From Gracilariopsis chorda (lineage: Eukaryota > Rhodophyta > Florideophyceae > Gracilariales > Gracilariaceae), in contig NBIV01000101.1 in the NCBI GenBank assembly GCA_003194525.1, positions 124,001 to 188,000 of the forward strand: a DNA stretch of 64,000 nucleotides. Reading direction: 5' to 3'. Of this stretch, positions 19,607 through 30,554 are shown piece after piece; position 1 is the first letter of the stretch; every line of letters begins with the position of its first letter. The position numbers were made by a program, and so were the translations under genes. The notes below the pieces were generated by a model. It did not search any database. It was not told where the DNA came from and was given only the letters and a program-made list of their open reading frames with translations.

Positions 19607-20646
19607 AATCCCGCATCGCATTGAAAAGAATAAAGCAGAGTGAGAATGCTGGATTGGACACCTAAAAGAATCGGAATTAGTTGTTACTTCGGTTGAATCC
19701 CTTGCACTTACCGTCTCGCAGAGCCATTTAGGCTTGTTTTCCATTTTGAGACGTCCGACGGTCCAGCGTCGTTCATCTGCGACTAGTGGACTATTTTCCT
19801 TTCTTTAGACGTAGCACACGATTGATTTGTGTCAAGTGTTATATGAAAGAGAGTTGCAGGTTCTAGTTTGAGCGTGACGGCAAAGGACACTCAAACTGTT
19901 GACAGAATCAAGCTCCTGAGCGAAGCTTTTTCTCTTGCTTGCGTTGAGATGAATTCAAAAGCTCCACAGTCCCTAGAAGCTCATCGTCCGAAGAATATCT
20001 CTGCCTTTCCGCCTGTGGACGTTGAGGATGGAAGCATGAGCGCCGTGACAGAGCGAGAACTTGGTCGAATGTGGATCAACAGAGAAGGGCGACAGGTCGT
20101 GGCACTTCGATTTTGTTACTCACGAAGCGACACGTGTGTAGTACACGGTGTAAAGGGTTACCATGCGTGATCAAATGAATATATATGTACACACGAAAGG
20201 AACCACTCTTCACGGTGCGACACGCCTGGAACGTAAGTTTCCTGTTGCCGGTACGACTGGGAATATCCGTCTTGCTCACGCTCGCTTACCCTGGAGTGAA
20301 AGGTACCTACGAGCCATCAAACGTTGGACTGAATGTCACCTGCACGATTTGAAGAATGTCACCTGCACGATTTGAATTTCTGTCATGACCTCTCTTCAAC
20401 TTCCTCTGTAGGTGCCAGATTAAAATCTTGCCTTATTCGTTCTTTCGCGACCAAGACATTTCTTTCCGCACTGTCAATTGCTGAATCGCGCACTTCCATA
20501 AACTACGCTCTTTGCCAATGGATTCTGCCCTTTGAGTCGAAGGCATCTTTACATAGTCAGAAGACATTATCGCTGATACCAGCTCAGATACCACCTCGGG
20601 TTTCTTTCGTGTAACAACTGGAACCAAAATTGTCACTGTGTGGCAG
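19607..20646. other. Region upstream of KTI12, possible small ORF
   Basis: A plus-strand frame at 19868-20170 (from ATG 19949, 73 aa: MNSKAPQSLEAHRPKNISAF onward) has ordinary composition and ends at TGA before KTI12. No family or exon chain is recognised, so it is hypothetical. Between 20170 and 20646 is a short direct repeat, ACCTGCACGATTTGAAGAATGTC-like (18 bp, twice, at about 20338 and 20359), and nothing coding. Confidence 0.3.
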
Positions 20647-21564
20647 ATGGCGCTCATCCTCATGTGTGGCTTCCCAGCTAGTGGTAAATCCACTTTTGCG
20701 GATAGTCTGGCAGATTTGCTCAAGGAAAGTGGGAAGGAAGTCTATCTCATCCGTGATGGGTGCGACTCCGTGGCCTCGGAGAGTACAGTGAGCGTAGACA
20801 AAGAAGAAGCTGCCCCAATCCACAACACCCGTGAAACGCTGTACAGGGATTCTGCTACTGAGAAGAAAACGAGAGCCCGCCTTAGAGCAGCAACGGAGCG
20901 TTCTTTAAACGTTTCCAATGTAGTCATATGTGACAGTCTGAACTACATCAAGGGATTCCGATACGAAATGTACTGTGTCGCGAAGACGAGCAGTTTTCGC
21001 TATGCTGTGGTACACTGCGAGGCCAGCGCCAGCGAGTGTGTACAGCGTGACGCAGACCGCAAGGCTCGCGGAGAGGATGCATACGGCGAGGACTGCACGA
21101 AGGCTATCATTCAACGCTTTGAGGAGCCTTCTGCGAAAAACCGATGGGACAGTCCCTTGTATAAGGTTGATACAAGCAAAGAAGAATGGAAAGTACTACT
21201 GGAAGCCGTGCGAGATATGGTTTTAAGTCAGTCAAACCGCCTGGCGCCTACTATGGCTACAAAACAGCCTCAGAAGCAAGGAGCTGACACTTTAGGAACT
21301 TTGGACCGAATTACGAGAGAAACAGAAGCAGTGCTCATCCAAGCTATTCAGCATGGAAAAGGAGTAGGTGATCAAATCCAGATCAACGGCGCTTCAAAGC
21401 CTGTTCGCCTAGAGCGAAAGCCGAAGGTCTCTCAACTGAGGAACATTCGCCGCTCCTATCTCAACTTAGCAAGAATGCATCCACCTCAAGGATGTTCGGC
21501 TACAGATTTGGTAGATGAATATGTTGAGTACGTAAACGCTCAACTCCGTGTATCGCAGCGGTAA
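20647..21564 (+). CDS. KTI12: KTI12-like P-loop protein (tRNA wobble uridine modification)
   Basis: The ATG at 20647 starts MALILMCGFPASGKSTFADS, the Walker A loop at the N-terminus that is typical of KTI12 and the related seryl-tRNA(Sec) kinase. Further landmarks are VVICDSLNYIKGFRYEMYC (the Walker B region), RDADRKARGEDAY, a RFEEPSAKNRWDSPLYKV segment and, in the C-terminal helical domain, RRSYLNLARMHPPQG with a DLVDEYVEYVN tail. Length (305 aa) is normal for the family. KTI12 works with the Elongator complex to form mcm5-type side chains on wobble uridines, binding tRNA and hydrolysing ATP. The gene has no introns and its 3' end faces ORC5 192 bp away. Confidence 0.88.
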   Translation: MALILMCGFPASGKSTFADSLADLLKESGKEVYLIRDGCDSVASESTVSVDKEEAAPIHNTRETLYRDSATEKKTRARLRAATERSLNVSNVVICDSLNYIKGFRYEMYCVAKTSSFRYAVVHCEASASECVQRDADRKARGEDAYGEDCTKAIIQRFEEPSAKNRWDSPLYKVDTSKEEWKVLLEAVRDMVLSQSNRLAPTMATKQPQKQGADTLGTLDRITRETEAVLIQAIQHGKGVGDQIQINGASKPVRLERKPKVSQLRNIRRSYLNLARMHPPQGCSATDLVDEYVEYVNAQLRVSQR

Positions 21565-21756
21565 ACCCTCATCGACGTTCTTCTTCTACGTCGAACGCAG
21601 TATCAAAAAACATAGAGGAGTCAAGTCCAAAGTACGAGGAAGTTACTCGATTAGGTTTTCACTTGATAAAACTGGGTCGAACAAAGCACCAAGTGTGGAG
21701 CAATCCGGCGCCTAACTCTCACTACACTCTTCTGAATCTGGCAAGGGGACACGAGT

Positions 21757-23040
21757 CTACTCAACGTAGAGGTATTGGTCCAATCCAATATTTAGGGAGT
21801 TTGCCATTTTCAAGGCCTCATCTCTAGCAATGTTGCAACGGTACTTGGGTTCAGACAAGAGATCCGCCCCTGTTTCACAGGACAGGAAGCCTAGCGTTAC
21901 AAGCGTAGAAACTTGTACAAGCAAGCTCGTTGATATTACAGCTGAGACGCTTTCAGGAGAATCTGCCCCCCGTTCCGATGCAAAGACGTTAGGGGCTATA
22001 GAAGCAAAGATTGCTAGCAGTCGTTCCAGTACAAAAGCCCGATCCTGAACCTCGTTCCTTTTTGCCTTAGAACTCCTGCTTCGACCGGTTCTACTTGATG
22101 AAAAGAAACGCATATCGTGTTGCGGCGGATTTCGCGAAGCAAGAAAAGCAGCGATGAGCATCGTACGTGCAACAGTGGACAGTGACGATTCGTATGCTTC
22201 ATCAGCCCTACCAGCGTTTGAGGCTTGTGGTAGGGACACTGAGGTGTCTGCGTTTCCATTATTACCCTGTATATCCCGCAAACGTAACCTGCGGCGGTAC
22301 AGTGAGTGAAGTTCGGCAGCTAAGCGATGTTGAATGAGATTAAAAGCGGCGATATGGTTCTTTTCGCGAACCTCTTGTAGGTAGTCTGGGAATAGCTTGT
22401 TGCATACAGCAGAAAGCTCTCGAATATCGGTGGTTGTCTTGTACATGACGCCAACCACCGCTTTGACGTATCCGGGATAGAGGGTTTCAGCAGTTTCTGC
22501 ATGTTCTGTGCCTGCAAAGTCCATGCTACTGCAAAGGGACTCAACAATTTCATCCTCAGTCCATGGAGGCAAGAAGACTTCAAGCGGCTCTGGTATGGAA
22601 AGGTTCAAATTGAAGCGGAAGGCGTCCCACGATAGGCGACTAAGGAGGACGACGCGAAACATTTTGTCTTCCACCAGCGATGGCAAAGAGAGAATTGTGT
22701 GTAGGGCAGAGGAAGAGAAAGCCGATGAGACGAGTCTCTCCGCACGAGAAAACAAAAACACAGTTGGTGGATAAGGTTTGCCACCAAGGCGAGATACAAG
22801 AAGGGACGGATCAGCTGTGAGACGCTCTCCAAGAATCGCAGAGTATAGATGGCGGTCGGTGTGATTAAAGACGCAATCAATGTGCCGCACATGAAAACCT
22901 TCCGGTAGCGCGTCTTCGATGATTTCTTGAGTAACCACGGACGGTGGTCCATAAACGAAGATCGCACGTGGGTATGGGGAAGTTACAGTGGCGCCAATTT
23001 CACGCAACCTCGACTCACGCCAGTCAGAGTAAATTGACAT
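21757..23040 (-). CDS. ORC5: Origin recognition complex subunit 5
   Basis: The only ATG that opens the domain is at 23040 (MSIYSDWRES), giving 427 aa. An AAA+-like N-terminal domain includes AIFVYGPPSVVTQEIIEDAL, in the Walker A position but without the GKT/S lysine, then VFLFSRAERLV and a sensor-like FRVVLLSRLSWD. The ORC5 hallmark is in the C-terminal half: MLIAAFLASRNPPQHDMRFF, then an ending EPKYRCNIARDEALKMANSL. ORC5 is part of the six-subunit complex that marks replication origins and loads the MCM helicase. Loss of the Walker lysine suggests no ATP binding, unlike ORC5 in yeast and humans, which bind ATP. No introns. Confidence 0.85.
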   Translation of the reverse strand: MSIYSDWRESRLREIGATVTSPYPRAIFVYGPPSVVTQEIIEDALPEGFHVRHIDCVFNHTDRHLYSAILGERLTADPSLLVSRLGGKPYPPTVFLFSRAERLVSSAFSSSALHTILSLPSLVEDKMFRVVLLSRLSWDAFRFNLNLSIPEPLEVFLPPWTEDEIVESLCSSMDFAGTEHAETAETLYPGYVKAVVGVMYKTTTDIRELSAVCNKLFPDYLQEVREKNHIAAFNLIQHRLAAELHSLYRRRLRLRDIQGNNGNADTSVSLPQASNAGRADEAYESSLSTVARTMLIAAFLASRNPPQHDMRFFSSSRTGRSRSSKAKRNEVQDRAFVLERLLAIFASIAPNVFASERGADSPESVSAVISTSLLVQVSTLVTLGFLSCETGADLLSEPKYRCNIARDEALKMANSLNIGLDQYLYVE

Positions 23041-23993
23041 TGTCGAGACCCCAACTTCCTCTGTAGCAAGTGCCCAGCTCACGGGTATGCTCAGACTTCA
23101 CTGAGATCCTTTTACCACCCCTTTCGTTCGTTTGCCAAGCTGCAGTACTGCTAAATATCTGTAGATGTTGGTCAGCGTTCCGGGCGAAGACTGGCTGCGG
23201 AAAAATACATCGTTCACAAAAGGAGAGGAGGGGCTAACGGAGGCGTTTAAGCGCAACTAGTAGGTTGCTGGGTGTCGTTGATTAAGAGTAACGATATCGC
23301 TCTCAAACACTCGTTGCATGCAGAGAGACCAAGCACGTACGCAAATACGGCGCGTAGTGGATTGGAATAGTGGCTGGCCGCTGTTCAATGTCGCAGTGGG
23401 CGAAGTGATAGCTTGGAGGAGTTACCAAACCGCAAAATGAATAAAAACATGCAGCCAGACGGGCGATTTGGAGAAGACGAAATAACTTTTACGGAAGTGC
23501 AGTATTGTAGTGTGTGGTCGTGATCTGTAACCTCAGACTGCAGTTGAGCACAAAAAGGTTCGACTTGCTAGATAGTAGTGGCGCTGCTTTGCAAAACAGG
23601 CAGCACGGAGCATGCTGCAATGCTCCCATCGAGATAACATTAACAGTCTACAAAGGACGCGCGACATGGCTTGTCTGCATGGTCACGTTTTACAACCCGA
23701 CAAACCGCAAACACGAGTCAGAGGCTTGCAAGAGGAAAAAGTGTCGTCAAACCGCCAGTGAAGAAAAGAAAACGACGCCAGGAGAACAAAGTACTCTTGG
23801 TACGTACATGCGTTCTCGCCCAAACGCGACGTAAAAGAGCTTATAATATTTCTTTGGGAGAAAAAAACGAATGCAATCCTAGTACGGTGCGAGCGTGAAG
23901 AGATGAGTAAATGAGAGCACCCGGTACGGGGGTGGTGGTCCCAAATCACACGGCCCATGTCATTGCATGTGTTGCGTGTCAGAGTCGAAGGAT
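23041..23993. other. Intergenic, no supported gene
   Basis: About 950 bp lie between the ORC5 start and the 3' end of the peroxidase gene. Short frames on both strands are ordinary in number and composition, and none continues as an exon that I can link to a known family. A GGTACGTACATG lies near 23808. Confidence 0.5.
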
Positions 23994-25354
23994 TCACCAA
24001 AACTGATACCACGGCTTGCCAGATGCGGCGGAGTTGTTTAACGCAGAAACTCCATTTTCCTCAAGCTTTTGAAAGGCGGAGGCAAACGCCTTGAAAAATG
24101 CTTCCTCATCGTTTGCAAACTCCACAACATACTTTCTGAAGTCCCTGTCCCAAACAAGCGCCATGTCGGACGGCAGCATCATCAAGTCTCCAGTAGGATC
24201 TACTCAAAACCACAATGAAAAACAAAGCGGCGTAAGTCAGCGTTCTGTTCAGTTGGAGCACAACTTGACAAATGAGTAAGAAAGAGAAACGTACCTTCAA
24301 ATTGGTCCGGGCCGTCCCAGCTCTTCAGGGTCCACGTGTTCTCTAATAGCTCCTTGTAATACAGGTTTGAAAATGTGGTAGGAGCACGGGTCCAAGGGCC
24401 CGTATATCCGCTGCGGTCTGTATGGCATCTTCCAAGCGCATGAGCACCGATAAGGGCGACCATTTCACGATCATCAAAGCCCTGTCGATTGAATATAGCA
24501 CGCACATGTCGAATAGTGGCGCCCACTTGACCCTTGTCAGCATCGGGAAGACGTCCATCGGGAGTGCATTCACTTGCATCTTTCGCGTCGTGTCGTCCCG
24601 GTCTCCACACGATATTGGGTCCGCCCATATGTTCAATCGCCACGGCTCCTGCAAGCTGCATTTGATAACATGTATTTCGCTACAAGTTAGTGAAACGAAG
24701 CGCACGTTGACATGGAACATAAAAAACGCATTGCAGAACGTACCGTCCACAGATCGGCGTAGCTTTTTGCATCGTCATAACCATAGCACAATGCGAGAAG
24801 CGCGGCGTGGATCACGTTAGTAGCCACTCACAAAAAGAAAGGAATGAGGATGATACACGGGACACAAAAACTCACGTAAAGTCGGGGAAAAGCTTCTTGA
24901 TAGGTTCAAGAGCATTTCTGGCGACATGCAAACCAGCATTAGCGCCATGATCACTCTCCGGCGAGAAGCGCATAGTAGCGCCATCACTGCCGCCAGTACG
25001 CGACTCCTTATCATAAGTGCCACTAGCATGCCAAGCCAATCGCACCAAAGTGGGGCCGAGATCGCCCTCTTCCTCGTTATCCAACAGGTCGTGGATGGCG
25101 GCTGCCACGGCGGCAATATGCTCCTTAGACACGACGCTGTCCTCGACGGGGGTGGCGGCGTATGCCACTGTGGTGCCCAAACCAAGCGCCGCGACGCAGG
25201 CCAGCGCGGTGGTGGAGCGCGTCGCGGCGGCGGCGGCGGCGGCGTGGCGCGAGCGCGAAGCGGCGAGCGTTGACAGACGGGCGGTGGGGGTTGAGGCGGC
25301 GGCGGTGGAGAGGGCTCGCGCGGCGAGACGGGCGACGAGGACGCGGGTGGCCAT
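23994..25354 (-). CDS. Class I haem peroxidase, cytochrome c peroxidase type, four exons
   Basis: Exons on the minus strand are 25354-24876, 24762-24744, 24655-24295 and 24199-23994, giving 354 aa. Introns are 113, 88 and 95 nt, with GT-AG ends; exon 2 is only 19 nt. The leader (about 70 residues) is Ala/Arg/Ser-rich with polyalanine from GCG/GCC repeats and a second hydrophobic stretch, so a mitochondrial or plastid destination is likely. The distal pocket [11 protein letters not shown] has Arg, Trp and His; the proximal histidine is in GAHALGRCH, and SGYTGPW supplies the proximal Trp. [11 protein letters not shown] precedes the C-terminal helix. It reduces H2O2 using cytochrome c or ascorbate. 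The overall likeness is to fungal cytochrome c peroxidase, but ascorbate use cannot be excluded. Confidence 0.88.
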
Positions 25355-25636
25355 TGCGGATCGGCGGGCGGGTCGGGGCGGAGGGGGGGCGGAACGGTAG
25401 CGGGCGAGAAGCGAAGCGGCTGCGGTTGCGGCTGCGGCTGCGTGCACCAGCGCGGGCAAGACGCAGAAGTTTTATGCGGATCGGGCGCACGTCGATGGCA
25501 GAGGCGGATCTGCAGATTCTGCAGATACACGAGCCATTGGCCACAGCACGCGTCAAGTCAGCGTCGTGTACAGCTGCACTGCGTGGCGCGGTGCGCATTC
25601 GTCGAGATTGCACCAATTCATTTACCGTACTCGCGT

Positions 25637-28549
25637 CTATAAACGTTGCGCGGGCGTCTGTTGATCCGCCACCAGCACCTTCTCCTCGTCCGGCTCTTCC
25701 TCCAACTCGCGCGTGGGGAACTGGCTGGGGAACAAGCACATCAGCACATTCGCCAAGAAGTACAGCCCAAGCGCCACGCCGGGCACAATGTATCCGGCGT
25801 TCGACTCACTCCCGCCGATCTTCCGGATCGCCGACACGCCCAAGAACACATTCGTCACGCCCAGCGTAAACGCCACATTGCCCACAATCGCGTGCCCGAT
25901 GAACCACATCTTGCGGGACGGCGTGCCCTTGTGAGGACGCAACGCCCCGCCAAGTGCCTGAACAATCGCTAGTACAAACACAATGCACCCGATCACCAGG
26001 TGCGCCGTTTGCGACCGACTTCCCCGCGCAACGCCCATGATGAACGCCACAAACACCAGAATCACCGCACTTCCGTTCAGAGCGCGGTGAATCTGGAATG
26101 TCACCGGGTTATACTTCTTAAGGAATCTCATAGCCGTAATCGCGGTGGGCACCAAAAACAACCAAGACAAGCCCATAAACACTGCGTGCACCACGAAAAT
26201 CCTCGGCGGTCCACTTTCCCCATCCGCCGTCGAACTACCCTCCGACAAAGTGAAGTCGAAAACGCCGCGCTTAGAATGCTGATCCAGCGACGTCGCGGAA
26301 CTCGGCCTATTACCCATGGACCAAATCGCCTTCACATTCGCGTCAGCTTCAAGCGTTGGTAACCCCTCCACAACCAACTTTCTAGTAAAACGACCCGATA
26401 CAAAGTCGCCGTCAACGAAAGCTTTCTCGTCACTGATTTGTTGATTGTTTGCAGGACGCACTCCAGCGGTATTTTGCGCGCGCAGTTGATAGTCCGAGAT
26501 CCTTGGGGTTCCATCTCCATCTTGGTATGCAATCACTGCATTTCCAGGAACCATTGCGCCATAACCCCAGCCAAATCCAACGTATCCCCCTCCGGTCGGC
26601 GCCCGGAACAACGTGTCGATCTCATCGTCATTTATGTTCCAGTACACGCTGTAGTCTGTCTCCGGATCCGTCACACATCCCCCAAATGAAACTTCTTCAC
26701 CATTCACAGTCACCACGCATTTGCTCTCACCCTCGTCATCCTCTTCACCTTCTCCACGGCTTAGCTTCAGAAGTGTCTCAGTGTTCACCGCACCCTCGTC
26801 AAATACACGGATCTTGAAGCCTAACAGACTGTGTGTAACGCATTGGTAATAAACAATATCTGGCGTGTCAGCTGCAACCTCCCATTCCAGTACTCCTGCA
26901 TTATTAGTGATAGACTCGTCCTCTCTGCACGAAAAATCCAACGCCTCTTTGTACTCTTCATATGTCACATTGGCGTCATCTGGGTCCCCACCTTTGATCC
27001 TACATATCGGTCCAGCAGCAGTAGGAGTGAATTCGAAAATACCACTCTCATTTCGAGACGTCACTTCAATACCGGCATAAATCGTTTCATTCAATCGATC
27101 CTTAGCAGTAAGGCCATTGAACCCGCCCTTCGGATTGGAAGTAATGTACAGTGGATGGTAACTAGCCGGTTGATCCGGGTCATCTCCGCCGTATACATTA
27201 AACCTGTACGTCTTTCCGCGTTCAACACCAATAACAGGAATGAGCACATCCTCACTGTCAGGATCGGCGGGGGACAGATACCATGCAATCCCCCACGACT
27301 CTCCCAGGAACGCTGTCACACCTCTGGCACCGCCCGAAGGTCCAATCCGAGCATTGAACGTTGTCACGTTTGAGAACACAGGTCGTTCGAAAGGCTCCGC
27401 TTTCTCTTCCGGCGAGTTGACTTGAAGTTCAGAGCATCCGTTGCTTACCGTACGACCAAATTCGATGCTCACATCTCCTGCAGGGATAACCACTCCCCCT
27501 TGGTCGCCGTGAAACCTGGGAAGTCCAGCGCTAATCGGTCCAAGTGCCCATGAAAGGAAAGTAGGCCCGTCCGTATTGATGGGCTTGTCAAAGTCAGAGT
27601 CTTGCGCGGCGATAGGTCGGGAATATGCTATTCGAATGACCCGGTCTTTGGTCTCGCCTTCGACGTTGGTGACGTGATCCTCACCGTTGCCTCCAGCAGT
27701 GCCAGTATCTGGGCAAACACCCACTCCGCTTGAACATTGCGCCCTTCCGCTCACGTGGTAATCAACTGCGAAGTACCCATCTCCATCCTGATAGGCAATG
27801 ACGATATCACTAACAAGAAAGAGGCATATCATGTCAGTAAGGTCAGAATACGAGATGGGCCAGGATTAAAGGATGTTGACTACTTACCTTTCATCCATCG
27901 AGGTCCTATCCGTAGCACCACTTACTCCAAATCCCATGTACCTACCCTCTGCGAGAGAGGCAACGAGTTCAATGTTGACGGCGTCATTGTCAGCGTCAAG
28001 TTGCCAGCGAACCTGATAGGAAGGACTAAGCGGCTCGCAGTTGTAACCCTCGCGCACCGGAAACATGTTTTGCATGCTGGTGGGCGGTGTGGAGCATTTG
28101 GAGTCACCGGCTTCTGGGACTCCCTCCAAGGAGTCGGCATCAATCCGAAGACCAGAGAACTCAGCATTGGCGAGTTCGCACCAGATAGAAAAGTAGCCGA
28201 TTTCTGAGAGAGTGAGACCATCTGGCAGCTCTATTCGGACGGTTTGGTCTTGAAAAGATGATAATCTCTCTGGGGTGAGACATGTGCCTGCGTCATCTAT
28301 GTATGGGGCGCGAGTACCGCCAGAAGTGGCAGAATTGCCGCGGTCCACCCAGAAAAACACGGCGGGACCTGTGCCATCATTGTTAAAGTCTTCGATTTCG
28401 AGGGTACGCGTATCAATTGCATAGACGGTTCCGCTGATTCCGTACTCATCCTGCTGCGGCAGGTCTCCGATGCGGACACGGTCCTGTGCAAGGAGTTGCG
28501 GGAGAAGAAGGAGGAACAAGAAGGAGGTGACGAGAGGGAGGGACGCCAT
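25637..28549 (-). CDS. DM13-DOMON-cupredoxin-like-DOMON-cytochrome b561 protein
   Basis: Exons 28549-27888 and 27809-25637 flank a 78-nt intron and join to 944 aa. MASLPLVTSFLFLLLLPQLL is a signal peptide. The DM13 domain spans about 25-150 (SGTVYAIDTRTLEIEDFNND, FFWVD, GYFSIWC). DOMON 1 crosses the splice site with GFGVSGATDR then DIVIAYQDGDGYFAVDY. A Skeletor-like middle has YHPLYIT and YYQCVTHSLLGFK, like a cupredoxin copper site with Leu in place of Met. DOMON 2 repeats VIAYQDGDGTPRISDYQL. The last 190 residues are a b561 core with histidines in FVVHAVFMG, FQIHRALNG, QTAHLVIG and FIGHAIVG. The order resembles plant b561/DM13/DOMON proteins, which are thought to move electrons across the plasma membrane. 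The donor and acceptor here are unknown. Confidence 0.85.
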
Positions 28550-29104
28550 GGTGAGGAAAGTGCGCGTGGAGGCGATGAGAGTGACGACGCCCACTGCCGG
28601 GTAAAGGAGCGATGCTTTATGCGAAGTGTGCCCTTGGTACCGTTAGTTAGCACTGGTAGAGACTGGAGTGCCAGAACGGATGGGGGTTGTTCCGGAGTAG
28701 AAATAGGCGTAACGTCGCGTAGGCATCGGCGATAGGATCGGTTCGTACACGTACGAAGCCATGAGGGAGGCGCAAAATGGCTCACAGCAATGATACGGCA
28801 ACGAGAGATATTTAGGATTGTGCGCTTCCGTAACAAGGACAACGGGAAATGGTAGTGGCATTTGTGCCGCGTGTGTAGAAAACAACAGCTCTGCTTGCTG
28901 CTGACGAGCGATGCCGCGCCCCACCGCCTCGTGGCGCTCGTTGCTGGAAGCCCGACCCCTCGAACACATTCTCGTTCGCGTCCACCATTACCAGAATTAT
29001 TCCCCGACATCTCCAGTGCGTCTCGCTTTTCCTTTCAAGCCTGGTCTGCGCAACCTTTCGCAGCTAACTGTACAATCGTGCCCCGACCTAAACTCGTGTC
29101 GCTC
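28550..29104. other. Intergenic with GGTACCGTTAG motif
   Basis: The region between the DOMON gene start and the 3' end of the next minus-strand gene holds GGTACCGTTAG at about 28637, 88 bp upstream of the DOMON start. Apparent frames such as 28643-28969 do not look coding. Position suggests a promoter. Confidence 0.45.
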
Positions 29105-29800
29105 TCACATCGCGTACTCTCCATTCTCAATCATGAGCTTCACACGCAATTCTTCGTGTTCCCGCCGCGCCTCCTCTATTTTAAAACTGTTCTCTTCGTA
29201 CCAGTTCGACTTTGTAATTCTTTCCCGCTTCCGACAGGGAGTCCTCTGCGCCGCCAGCTCCTCAAAATGCACGAACTCATGACTCATAACAAACCCGGGT
29301 AGCATCATGCATTCGTAACCACCAAACCTCACCTCAGTCCGTTGAAACACTACATTAGGTATAATGCATCCGCAAGAAAACAGAACCACTCCATACCCAT
29401 TCGGCTTGCTTTCTCTCAGCAGCCCGGCCACTGCTTCTACCCAAGCGCTGTTCAGTCTCATTCTGTACACTTCGTCATATACAAACGCTACAAAATCAAT
29501 CTTCGACGCCACCTTCTCCCATTCATACCGGTGTAGTGAATAAATCATGTCTTTCGCATTACCCCCGCTGCACACGTAAATCGATCGATTCCCCAAAGTG
29601 GTCACCTGTCGTTCAAATGCTGACAACTGGTCGAAAGATAGCTCCACGTCATGCGACCGAATGGCAGTATAATACACCGCCGTCACGACAATCACCGTTA
29701 CCAACGATAGAACGGGCGCTGCATTTGCAATTCTCTTAGAAAGCGACGAGCTGAGATTCTTGCGAGACCTCGTTCTTGAAACGGAGCCCATCCTCTGCAT
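29105..29800 (-). CDS. Type II membrane protein of unknown function
   Basis: From the first ATG (29800) the protein is 231 aa. A basic N-terminus (SRTRSRKNLSSSLSKR) leads into one hydrophobic segment, APVLSLVTVIVVTAVYYTAI, and a lumenal or external domain of about 170 residues follows. That domain starts after a LGNRSIYVCSGGN strand and carries DFVAFVYDEVYRMRLN, GYGVVLFSCGCIIPNVVF and a FVHFEELAAQ stretch. The layout recalls Golgi glycosyltransferases, but no DXD or family motif is certain, so no function is assigned. There is no evidence of introns. Its start lies more than 700 bp from the DUF3228 gene, which diverges from it. Confidence 0.55.
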   Translation of the reverse strand: MQRMGSVSRTRSRKNLSSSLSKRIANAAPVLSLVTVIVVTAVYYTAIRSHDVELSFDQLSAFERQVTTLGNRSIYVCSGGNAKDMIYSLHRYEWEKVASKIDFVAFVYDEVYRMRLNSAWVEAVAGLLRESKPNGYGVVLFSCGCIIPNVVFQRTEVRFGGYECMMLPGFVMSHEFVHFEELAAQRTPCRKRERITKSNWYEENSFKIEEARREHEELRVKLMIENGEYAM

Positions 29801-30554
29801 TTGCGTACCGTTTGCATCCACACACGATCAATGCCGTCGCGACCTGCTCGATCTGTTCTGCTTTTCTCACCAAAATGGTTCTGAGATGAGTCTCACTCAT
29901 TTGGGAGCGTCGCTCGCTCCACTTGTGTGAGTGAATGATTGGATATTCGATTGGTTCGGCCCAGTGGTTGCTCCCAGTAGTAACCCTTTACACCTGCACT
30001 CTACCACTCACAGAAGCTGAAATGCTGAGGTCCTGACGTGTTGCGAAACTTTGTACGTTAAGTCAAGCTAATACATGACGTTGGCAGCGAAAGTGGGCTC
30101 GTTTTCTCTGCTGATGAACGTCGAAAGTTTCAAAGACAAATCGTGGAGAGCACCGAAAGTGTCCGCTACATCCAATTTGCACTTGGAGGTTACACAACTG
30201 ACCCGATATAAAAACGAATAAACCCAGAATTTTGGGGCACGTGATTGCTGGCAACTTTTGACCTTTACGTGCAAAGTTTGCACTGCAAGCTATCCAGGAT
30301 CATAACGAACGTTCCCGCATTCGATTGTACAGTAAAGGGCTACAAAGGTAAGGCTAGCGGTCCGCTAGCATTGCTACTTCCTTCTACCCCTGCTCTAGAT
30401 TCCCGCCGTAAATCTAGCTAATGCCTTCAGTTTCCTGATCTCATTTCAAGCGGTCTCGAGTGGGTACCGCTGGTACCGGGAGAACGTGGGCGTCTGGTTT
30501 TTATATCTTTTGAGCTTTTCTGGGTGCTGCTGTTCTCTTCATTTCTCTTTATGA
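29801..30554. other. Divergent intergenic region
   Basis: The stretch upstream of DUF3228 includes GGTACCGCTGGTACCGGG at about 30463, 92 bp before the start codon and related to the recurring motif. Otherwise it shows no gene or repeat. Confidence 0.5.
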
